Source of the DNA: CAZXEJ01 sp964639895
GTDB taxonomy: Bacteria > Desulfobacterota_D > UBA1144 > Nemesobacterales > JADFKM01
NCBI GenBank assembly: GCA_964639895.1
Contig: CAZXEJ010000007.1
Location: 1-61,096 of the forward strand
DNA: 61,096 nucleotides
Reading direction: 5' to 3'
Shown here: positions 51,701 through 59,121 of the stretch, piece by piece
Position numbering within the stretch: the stretch's first letter is position 1
Layout: the number at the start of each line of letters is the position of its first letter
Position numbers and translations under genes: made by a program
The notes under the pieces: model-generated
What the model was told of the DNA's origin: nothing
The model's input: only the letters and a program-made list of their open reading frames with translations
The model's database searches: none

Positions 51701-54148
51701 CTACCCACTCTCCGCCACCGGGGAGACGTCGCTCGACCCGCCGTCCATCCAGCCGGTAAGGCGGCAGACGACAACTTTGACTGCGTCGTTTATCAGGAAC
51801 CAACCCAGCGAATAGAGCCACACGAAAAGCGCCAGTCTCCAGCCTATCGGGGGCAGGATGAAACCGAAAACCACTATCAACGTCGCCACAAACTGCGTCG
51901 CTACTGTGGCTGCCAGCAGTGCACCGGCGGGCCGAGTGGACCAGAATGGCCCCCTCGTCCTCGCAACAAACAGCATCATGTGGCCCGCCACGGACAGCTT
52001 CAGGTACACGAGGGACTGAAGCTCGGGGCGTCCCAGATGGAGAACCTTGTCCCCTATGAAGAGCAGACCGAACGAGGAGACAACCCCCAGAAGACCCAGC
52101 ACCGTGGACAGGGCCAGCAGCCCCGCCATGTCCCACCGCTCGGGCCTCTGCGACCAGGGCACGTTATCGAGCGAGATGGTCATTATGGGCAGGTCGTTGA
52201 GCAGCGCGAGCAACACTATCATCACCGCCGTCACCGGATAGAACCCGAGAAGGACTATGGAAAGGGTTATGAACAGCAAAACCCGTATGGTCTCGGCTAT
52301 GCGGTAGAGGGCATAGTTGTTCATGCGGCGGAATATCTCCCTGCTCAACCGTATGGCGTCGATCAGCACCGAGAGGCCCCCCCGCGTGAGGACGATGTCG
52401 GCCGCGGCCCTTGCGGCATCGGTCGCCCCGGCGACCGCTATGCCGGCATCAGCCTTCCTGAGAGCGGGGGCGTCGTTTACGCCGTCGCCCGTCATTCCCA
52501 CGATATGGCCCTGGCGCTGCAGTATATCGACTATGGTGTATTTGTGTTCCGGGAAAACCTCGCTGAAACCGTCGGCCTCGGCAACGACGCGATCCATCTC
52601 ACGGGGCGGCTTGTCCAGGAACGCACCGGCCGGGACGATGTTAGTACCGAGTCCGACGAGTGAGGCCACGTGTCGGGCGACGGCCGTGTGGTCGCCCGTC
52701 ACCAGCTTGACCGCCACACCCATCCGACGGGCGGTATGCAAAGTGGCGGCCGAGTCCTCACGGGGAGGGTCATGCAGCGCTATGAGGCCCACCACGTGCC
52801 AGCGCCCCGAGGAGTCCGTCCGGGCCACGGCCAGGGAACGGTAGCCGTCGCTGGCGAACCCGTCGACGATGGAATCGATCTGCGCCGTAAGCGGGGAACA
52901 GGCCTTCTCAAGGAGCGACGTCACGGCCTGAGGTGCCCCCTTGGCCACGCGGAACACCCCGTCCGCACCGCGGATCTCGGCCTCGGTCTTCTTCGTCACG
53001 GGATCGAAAGGCTTGAACCTCTCTACCTTGTACCCATGCGCCCGCGGGTCCGTAGTCACGCCGCGTGCGGCCGCCGCGGCAAGGACGGCCGTATCGATGG
53101 GGTCGCCGTCCTCCTCCCTCGAGGCGAGACGGGCGTAGAGCAACACGTCGTCCTCTGTGTAGCCTTCAAGCGGCGCCAGGGCGGCCACCTGCAGCTCGTT
53201 CCGCGTCACGGTACCGGTCTTGTCCGTGCACAGGACGTCCACACCGGCCATCTCTTCCACGGCCGCCAACCTGCTTACTATTGCGCCCCGCCCCGCCAGC
53301 GCCGTAGCCCCCACGGCCATCGTCACCGACAACACCGCCGGCAGCGCGGCCGGAATGGAGGCCACTGCGAGCACGAGCGCGAATTGCAGTATCTCCACCC
53401 CACCCTCGTGCCTGGCAAGGGCGACTACGAGCACCACACCCACCAGAACCAACGCAACGGCGATCAAGTATTTTCCGATTCCCATGACCGCCTTCTGGAA
53501 ATGGCTCTCCGTTTCGGCCTCTTCGACCAGTCGCGCCGTCCTGCCGAAGTAAGTGTTCATTCCCGTGGCAACGACCACACAGTCCGCTTCTCCTATCCTG
53601 ACGATGGAACCGGAATAGGCGCTCTCACCGCCGCGCCTCTCGACGGGCAGCGATTCACCGGTAAGCGCCGACTGATCCACAAGAAGGTAGCCGTCACCGA
53701 GCAGCTTGACGTCGGCCGGCACAATATCGCCCAGGCGTATGCGCACAACATCGCCCGGGACGAGAAGCCGCGCCTCCACCACCTTCCACACGCCGTCACG
53801 GAGCACCCTGGCCTTGGGCGCGAGCCTGCGCTTTAGGGCTTCCACGGCGACCCCGGCCTTGTGCTCGTGCCAGAACCCCACTGCGGCGTTGATCACAAGG
53901 AGAACCGATATTACGGAGAAGTCCTCCCACCTTCGGATTAGGGCCGAGAGCAGTGCCGCGGCCTCAATCATCCATGGTATGGGTCCCCAGAAGTAGGAAA
54001 GAAACTTGAGAAAGGGGTTGGGGCGCTTCTCGACGAGCTCGTTGTAACCAAAGGAGACGAGCCGACGTCGCGCCTCGTCCTCGCTGAGTCCTCGGGGTAA
54101 AGAAGACTGTTGGAGCGTGGGAACCGAGCTGGAATGTTCTCTATCCAT
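51701..54148 (-). CDS. P-type H+-exporting ATPase (PMA1/P3A type)
   Basis: An 815-residue plasma-membrane proton ATPase. The phosphorylated Asp is in VLCTDKTGTVTRNE (309); the A-domain has LVDQSALTGESLPV, the N-domain RFKPFDPVTKKTEA and RVAKGAPQAV, and the hinge VGMTGDGVNDAPAL. Membrane helix 4 reads VASIPAALPAVLS and helix 6 LLALLNDLPIMTI, as in fungal and archaeal PMA1 pumps. The ATG at 54148 gives a normal N-terminus. It pumps protons out, which would help pH balance or make proton-motive force. It lies 57 bases upstream of the hydrolase gene. Confidence 0.94.
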   Translation of the reverse strand: MDREHSSSVPTLQQSSLPRGLSEDEARRRLVSFGYNELVEKRPNPFLKFLSYFWGPIPWMIEAAALLSALIRRWEDFSVISVLLVINAAVGFWHEHKAGVAVEALKRRLAPKARVLRDGVWKVVEARLLVPGDVVRIRLGDIVPADVKLLGDGYLLVDQSALTGESLPVERRGGESAYSGSIVRIGEADCVVVATGMNTYFGRTARLVEEAETESHFQKAVMGIGKYLIAVALVLVGVVLVVALARHEGGVEILQFALVLAVASIPAALPAVLSVTMAVGATALAGRGAIVSRLAAVEEMAGVDVLCTDKTGTVTRNELQVAALAPLEGYTEDDVLLYARLASREEDGDPIDTAVLAAAAARGVTTDPRAHGYKVERFKPFDPVTKKTEAEIRGADGVFRVAKGAPQAVTSLLEKACSPLTAQIDSIVDGFASDGYRSLAVARTDSSGRWHVVGLIALHDPPREDSAATLHTARRMGVAVKLVTGDHTAVARHVASLVGLGTNIVPAGAFLDKPPREMDRVVAEADGFSEVFPEHKYTIVDILQRQGHIVGMTGDGVNDAPALRKADAGIAVAGATDAARAAADIVLTRGGLSVLIDAIRLSREIFRRMNNYALYRIAETIRVLLFITLSIVLLGFYPVTAVMIVLLALLNDLPIMTISLDNVPWSQRPERWDMAGLLALSTVLGLLGVVSSFGLLFIGDKVLHLGRPELQSLVYLKLSVAGHMMLFVARTRGPFWSTRPAGALLAATVATQFVATLIVVFGFILPPIGWRLALFVWLYSLGWFLINDAVKVVVCRLTGWMDGGSSDVSPVAESG

Positions 54149-54211
54149 GTGGTCGTCCCTGTACCGGCCGGCCAGTATAGACGCAGTTGCGAAGTGGACA
54201 ACACCCTGCAA

Positions 54212-54829
54212 CGAGGATCCACCGGATTGGAAGAGGTATTGAGGTCAAGGCCGACACTACTAATAAGCTACTCATATATCGTATGTTTTCAAGGAAGCTA
54301 GGGCACTTTGACGAGACACACCGCACTCACGTGCAGCCAGGGAGAAAGAGGCGGAGAAGAAGGCCACGCCTATCACAATACGCATCTGCACAAAGACTGT
54401 GTCCTAGCGGCACAATCCCTCTGAAGAGGCGGCGCCCGCCTCGGCCGAGGCCCCGTAGACGAAGCGAGCCCCTTGCACTTGGGTCGAGATAGTGGGTCGC
54501 ACTATACACGAAACGGACCCATCCGTTTCCGCAAACCCCAAGGGGGAGGAACACGCGCGCATACTGAACGCAGCACTAGGCAAAGACACCCTAACGGCAG
54601 GATTCGAGCAGGGATGACGCAGTACTCCGAGGCATCGCCTCAACATGTGCAAGGTGACGAAATAAAGGTGGGATAGGGAAAGGGGCCCCACATCCAAGCG
54701 GGAGGACGGGCTCGGCGCGAAGCGGCGTGGGCATTTACCCAGGGCGACGAGAACGCTCTACTCCGGTGGGACGCGTGGACTCTCGACTTGCATCACAGAT
54801 CGCGAGTGGGCCGTCATCATCGGGAGCAA
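54212..54829. other. spacer upstream of the proton ATPase
   Basis: About 620 bases. Minus-strand TTGAAA near 54290 with AT-rich sequence downstream may be the ATPase promoter, but boxes are imperfect. No coding frame has recognisable features. Confidence 0.4.
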
Positions 54830-55130
54830 GCGAGGCCAATAATCATGTATTATCAGTAGATTGCAAACATTATCTAACATATATGTTTATGTACAGCAAC
54901 ACGCTACTTTAAATAACTAGCGAAACCCCCCCGATTCACTGTCAAGCTCACGAGGCATTCTCTCACGGTTAGCGATCCGGTTCCATCAGCCAATGCATAA
55001 TTACATTACATACACTATTAAGATCAGGCTTCAATCAGCGGTGATAATTACAGGATACTATTCTAGAATTATTCTCAACAATGGTGACAAACCGAAAGAA
55101 CCCCTATTATCATCGCAAGTGAACCAATGA
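54830..55130. other. AT-rich island
   Basis: About 300 bases with composition strikingly unlike the rest of the window: many A/T runs, a 12-bp palindrome AACATATATGTT (54876-54887) and ATTCTAGAAT (55060-55069). No long frame and no integrase. It lies 350 bases from the 3' side of tRNA-Arg. It may be a remnant of inserted DNA or a protein-binding/regulatory region. Confidence 0.6.
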
Positions 55131-55487
55131 GCACAGTGGTACAAAGTCACGGCCTGCAGGTGTACACCAGCAGGCCGGATGCGGTCACCGGGCCACCCGA
55201 ATACGGCCGTCCAGTGGCTAGGCTGGACGCACCGAAGGCGAGGGACGAGGTGTTGCTTCGGCATAGTCGGCCCGGCTCCGCGGCTTGCTGGAACACATAA
55301 GCCTCATAAGCCTCCAGGGGCGGACCGGATCCGCACCACTCCCTGGCACTCCTCATTGACGGTCACCATGCGCTGCTCGCACCCCGATAATCCCCTCCGA
55401 GAGGCCGTGGAGGGAACAATTTCCCGTGAAAACCGTAGCCGAGGAAGTGCGGACGATTAGAAACGTGACGTAACCTATCTGGATTGT
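55131..55487. other. spacer between AT-rich island and tRNA-Arg
   Basis: About 350 bases with no credible frame; two adjacent copies of CATAAGCCT occur near 55297-55316. No terminator for the tRNA was identified. Confidence 0.45.
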
Positions 55488-55564
55488 TGGCGCGCCCGGA
55501 GGGATTCGAACCCCCGACCTTCGGATTCGTAGTCCGGCGCTCTGTCCAGCTGAGCTACGGGCGC
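55488..55564 (-). tRNA. tRNA-Arg (anticodon ACG)
   Basis: A 77-base cloverleaf on the minus strand: acceptor GCGCCCG with CGGGCGC, discriminator G, encoded CCA (55490-55488), D arm GCTC/GAGC, T arm GGGGG-TTCGAAT-CCCTC. The anticodon loop CTACGAA has ACG at 55530-55528; A34 would be edited to inosine. The anticodon stem's first pair (27-43) is a C-A mismatch. Confidence 0.96.
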
Positions 55565-55587
55565 ACCCTATAAGAAGAGAGTATCAA

Positions 55588-55616
55588 ATTATAAACGAAC
55601 CCAGAGCAATTTCCAA
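55588..55616 (-). promoter_or_regulatory. promoter of tRNA-Arg
   Basis: Minus-strand TTGGAA (55616-55611), 17 bases, perfect TATAAT (55593-55588), 24 bases before the tRNA. Confidence 0.75.
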
Positions 55617-55996
55617 CTCCCACGGGCCGGCTGGGATCATTGTAAGGCCCTACCAACTGCAGCCCTATCGGCACCGCAGCCTACCCCCCCGGGCAGGGCT
55701 CCCCATGGAGGCCGGGCTCGCACGTGAAACGCCAGAATTCTCGACGAAGACGTGTGACAACTCATCCCGCCTGGAAAGAGAACGAAACCCTATCAAACGG
55801 CAAACAAACACCCTACGTAATCTTCCACACCGCCCACTTACACAGCATCACATAGTACGATGCCCGATTCAGGGACGGAGAAAAAACAGAGGCGCAACCC
55901 ACGCATTCAAGTCGCGCAAGTCGCGCCTCATTCTAGAGGAGGATGCTGGTCTCGCAGTGCGCTTTCACGCCCGCCTCATTGGTCTCACCGCACCCT
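55617..55996. other. spacer between tRNA-Arg promoter and repeat-protein gene
   Basis: About 380 bases, less GC-rich than average, with no motif-bearing frame. Nothing recognised. Confidence 0.45.
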
Positions 55997-56434
55997 TCAC
56001 GATGAGCTTCTACCCTTTGGGTACATGTAGTCGAGGTAGAAGTCATACGTCGCACCTGAGTCGCCGGGTCCGAAGTAGTCGGTGCGAGGCAGGGTTTCAA
56101 CGGTAACCCCCGTCACGTCCCTGTCGTTGCCAGGCCTTGTACCCTTCGGATACATGTAGTCGAGGTAGAAATCGTATGCCGCACCAGAATCTCCGGGTCC
56201 GAAGTAGTCGGTGCGAGGCAGGGTTTCGACGGTAACCCCCGTCACGTCCCTGTTGCTGCCGGGCCTCGTACCCTTTGGATACATGTAGTCGAGGTAGAAG
56301 TCATACGTCGCACCAGAATCTCCGGGCCCGAAGTAGTCGGTGCGGGGTCCTGCGGCCTGGGTCGACACAACGGCCGGAAAAGCCATCAACAGCGCCGCCA
56401 CGGCGGCGGTGATCATCCCTCTTACGTTTACCAT
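55997..56434 (-). CDS. small exported tandem-repeat protein
   Basis: A 145-residue protein. A signal peptide (residues 5-27, cleavage near TQAAG) is followed by two full copies and one partial copy of a 43-residue unit. Each unit carries RTDYFGPGDSGA, YDFYLDYMYPKG and, in full copies, RDVTGVTVETLP. Units are rich in Tyr, Asp, Gly and Pro and nearly identical. No family is recognised. Repeats of aromatic and acidic residues suggest binding of a surface ligand, metal or carbohydrate, but this is inference. The last unit ends early in RSSS. GAGGT precedes the ATG at 56434. It is a single gene near tRNA-Arg. Confidence 0.85.
   Translation of the reverse strand: MVNVRGMITAAVAALLMAFPAVVSTQAAGPRTDYFGPGDSGATYDFYLDYMYPKGTRPGSNRDVTGVTVETLPRTDYFGPGDSGAAYDFYLDYMYPKGTRPGNDRDVTGVTVETLPRTDYFGPGDSGATYDFYLDYMYPKGRSSS
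56012..56347 (-). repeat. 129-bp tandem repeat, 2.6 copies
   Basis: Units at 56347-56219, 56218-56090 and 56089-56012 (partial). Copies differ at only a few, mostly third-codon, positions. The exact period of 129 bases keeps the frame. The copies therefore arose by recent in-frame duplication or are kept alike by recombination. Confidence 0.95.
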
Positions 56435-56651
56435 GGTTGGTACCTCCATAGGTTGTGGCATCTCGTCTACCCGATTAGACGGAGCAGACCGTCAATAGGG
56501 TTCCTAAAGGAGGAAAACCCTTGGCGGGCTCTTCGCCTTCTCCTCCACTCAGTGCGAGCCCCCGGCCCGCTCAAGTCCGCTCCTCTTCGTAAGGCCGAGA
56601 AAATCGTGTATCGTTTTACTCTCATCAGCCTTCGTGCGTGGAGGTGAAGAT

Positions 56652-57224
56652 ATGGCATGGTACCTCGCCAAAGTAAAACCGACCGATCGAACCATCGACC
56701 TCATGGGGCGTTTCGACCGCTTCGAGCCGTGCTGGACCGAATTCCGGAAATATCTCTCCGATCCTCCTCCCATTGAGGAGGGCGCCATCCGGGTCTGCGA
56801 AGCCGCGGACGATCGTGAAGCGCTGCGCCTCCTGAGGAAGCAGCTCGAAGAGGATATCGAGCGTGATTCCGCCTTGAAGGGGACACCGGACAGGGTGGTG
56901 AGGCGTTGGCTCAAAACCTACGGGGTCGACATGGCGAGCGCCGCTGCTCTCACTACGGATAGCCTCAGAGGTGGTAGACCTGTTGAGCAATGGGTAGCCG
57001 AGGAGACCAAAAAGCTCCAACAAGTCGGATTCAACCCCGGAGAAGGCAGAGGTCGAATCCTGAGGAACGAAATCGCGGCCGACGAGGCCACGGTGGTCGT
57101 ATCGAGAACGGTATCGACGAAAGATGGACCCAAGCGGATCGAAGAAACGTTCAAGCTGGTACGAAGGAACGGCCGATGGTTGATCGACGAGGTAGAGATG
57201 GAAGAGAAGGCGGGAGACGATTGA
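56652..57224 (+). CDS. protein of unknown function
   Basis: A 190-residue, probably cytoplasmic protein without signal or membrane helix. The first 80 residues are charged and helical (DDREALRLLRKQLEEDIERD). The C-terminal 60 have alternating strands (EATVVVSRTVSTKDGPKRIEE; FKLVRRNGRWLIDEVEMEEK), a pattern common in NTF2-like or DUF4878-type domains that end with a Gly-x-Trp-x-Ile/Val strand. GGAGGTG upstream supports the ATG at 56652. It is convergent with DUF190/crcB. Confidence 0.75.
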   Translation: MAWYLAKVKPTDRTIDLMGRFDRFEPCWTEFRKYLSDPPPIEEGAIRVCEAADDREALRLLRKQLEEDIERDSALKGTPDRVVRRWLKTYGVDMASAAALTTDSLRGGRPVEQWVAEETKKLQQVGFNPGEGRGRILRNEIAADEATVVVSRTVSTKDGPKRIEETFKLVRRNGRWLIDEVEMEEKAGDD

Positions 57225-57283
57225 GGGAAGATGCGGACCCGCCCGGCCGGCCACTCCTGGGGGCAGCCGGGACGACTTACACC

Positions 57284-57625
57284 CTAGGCACCGTTACGCC
57301 TGTACTTGATGACGTTCACCTTCTCGAGCGTGACGAGACCCTCTTCCACCATCTCATCAAGGTACGGCAGGAGCTCTGATATCTTCTCCTCGGAATCCAC
57401 GATCTCTATCACTATGGGCAGGTCCTCAGACAACCTCAATATGGTGGAGGTGTGGATCCTACTGTGAGCACCGAAACCCGTAACCCCCCTTATGACGGTG
57501 GCTCCGGCCATATCGAGTTCCCTGGCCTTGAGAACGACGGCCTCATACAGCGGCTTCCCGCGCCATGAATCCCGCTCGCCGATGAATATTCTCAACAAAT
57601 ATCCTTGTTCGGGGATCTTCTTCAT
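57284..57625 (-). CDS. DUF190 family protein
   Basis: A 113-residue DUF190 protein. Features are LLRIFIGERDSWRGKPLYEAVV, ATVIRGVTGFGAHS and LPIVIEIVDSEEKI. The fold is PII-like (ferredoxin-type), and DUF190 genes very often neighbour crcB, as here, 19 bases downstream of it. A regulatory or accessory role in fluoride export is likely by association; the biochemistry is not settled. Confidence 0.9.
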   Translation of the reverse strand: MKKIPEQGYLLRIFIGERDSWRGKPLYEAVVLKARELDMAGATVIRGVTGFGAHSRIHTSTILRLSEDLPIVIEIVDSEEKISELLPYLDEMVEEGLVTLEKVNVIKYRRNGA

Positions 57626-57644
57626 CTCTATTTCATCTCTATCG

Positions 57645-58034
57645 TCACCTGATGGCTACGACGACGAGATTCCCTATTACGAACCCGCCGACCACCATCA
57701 AGAGTCCCCCCAACGTGCTTCCAAAAACGTACAGGAAAGCGGGGACCCATTCCCCCGCCCTGAGAAGGTTCATCGTCTCCAGCATATAGGTGGAGAATGT
57801 CGTAAAGCCCCCAAGAAACCCTATGAACACGAAAGACCGGATAGGAGACGATATCTGCACCCAGGCAGCCAACGCCCACAAGAGCCCAATTACAAACGAC
57901 CCCAGTAGATTGACCACCAAGGTGCCCGTCGGAAAGCGGCCGTCCGCAATGGCGTAGACGTAACCCGTTGTCCAGTACCTCGACAGTGTACCGAGCGCCC
58001 CTCCGACCAGCAGAAGCAACAACCTCTTCGTCAT
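57645..58034 (-). CDS. crcB: fluoride channel CrcB/Fluc
   Basis: A 129-residue dimeric fluoride exporter with four helices. VGGALGTLSRYWTTG, TLVVNLLGSFVIGLLWA (conserved Asn) and FLGGFTTFSTYMLE (the Phe/Thr/Ser fluoride track) are present. The ATG at 58034 gives the proper start; frames extending upstream have no support. I inspected the leader for the crcB fluoride riboswitch and did not find its conserved core. It is cotranscribed with DUF190. Confidence 0.95.
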   Translation of the reverse strand: MTKRLLLLLVGGALGTLSRYWTTGYVYAIADGRFPTGTLVVNLLGSFVIGLLWALAAWVQISSPIRSFVFIGFLGGFTTFSTYMLETMNLLRAGEWVPAFLYVFGSTLGGLLMVVGGFVIGNLVVVAIR

Positions 58035-58235
58035 TCTTGTAACTACCTCAACCCGCTGCGATACGGCCCGACGAGGCTTGAACAGAACCCGCCTTACACG
58101 GGGATGCCAGGGAAAATCGGAACACGAAATCCGTTGCCGCCGCTGCCGGCCCGGCAAAAGCCAACTCTATTTACTTGGACGCTCTTGTGTCTCCGATACC
58201 GAGGCGGACGAACCTATATCAGTGCCCGGCTGAGC

Positions 58236-58328
58236 TGGCGGAGAGGGTGGGATTTGAACCCACGAGGGGCCTTTAAAGCCCCTACTCGCTTAGCAGGCGA
58301 GCGCCTTCGACCACTCGGCCACCTCTCC
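58236..58328 (-). tRNA. tRNA-Ser (anticodon GCT)
   Basis: A 93-base tRNA on the minus strand with acceptor GGAGAGG/CCTCTCC, discriminator G, encoded CCA (58238-58236), long variable arm (GGGGCTTTAAAGGCCCC-type hairpin), and T arm with GGTTCAAATCC. The anticodon GCT is at 58294-58292. Confidence 0.96.
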
Positions 58329-58339
58329 CAGACGACTTA

Positions 58340-58368
58340 AAAATAACCAAACTGGCGGTGGGTGTCAA
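58340..58368 (-). promoter_or_regulatory. promoter of tRNA-Ser
   Basis: Minus-strand perfect TTGACA (58368-58363), 17 bases, TATTTT (58345-58340), 12 bases before the tRNA. Confidence 0.75.
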
Positions 58369-59121
58369 CCAGGAAGCAATGCTCTCGAGTAAACGGCGAC
58401 CTGGACCCCGGTCACGTGGGAAATGAATGGAAAGGGGGGGTCCCCTCATCCTGCCCGGGGGACACTCTCCCGAGGCACACCAGAGGCGGACGAGTGATGA
58501 AGCATACCCCTCGTACCGGGCGTTGACGTCTCACCGGTCTCCATCCTGCTTCCTCTTAGGGGACGAGGGGGCCGGGGCGATCTCGACTGAGCGCCTACGG
58601 TGTCTTCTGTTCTCCACGCCGGAATACCGAGGCCGGCAACAACACTTGTGGCATTATCCCCTACCACGGCGAGGGAGGCGGACTTCCCCTTCCCCAGCCG
58701 CCCGGTGCGGATGCCGACCCAATCCAGACGATGGAAGGGGCGGACGGAGAGGTCGATGCGCGTCCGTGGAGTGATACGCGTCCACCACAGCGGGGGAGAA
58801 GAGGGACAGGAGGGCGACAAAATGGTGGAATACGGGGGGCATCTCTCCCGTGGGTTGAGGGACCCCGGTGACTAGGGGGGGATGAGGTGCGCCCCGTTGA
58901 GGTGGAAGGGGCGGCTTTGCCGAGGGAGCACCCAAGAGGCGATCTTCAATTCTTCATGTTCATCCATCGCCCACGCTTAGCACAAGGGCTTGGCCCTCTG
59001 CCGCCTCCGGGGGGACGGGCTATCGGCACGGGGAAGAAGATGTGCCGAAGGGGTGGATAACCGGGCGGCCAGGGATGCGTAAGAGGCGCCACGAGCGGTC
59101 CGTTGCGGACAGAGACAGCAG
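58369..59121. other. GC-rich spacer, no gene seen
   Basis: About 750 bases between tRNA-Ser and the DUF262 gene. Contains C- and G-tracts and small hairpins only. No coding frame with motifs on either strand. Confidence 0.5.

Noticed and set aside
55297..55316. Two adjacent CATAAGCCT copies as a possible CRISPR or attachment repeat
   Set aside because: Only two 9-base copies with no spacer pattern; too short for CRISPR and no integrase near.
58035..58235. Fluoride riboswitch before crcB
   Set aside because: The conserved pseudoknot core sequences are not present by eye.
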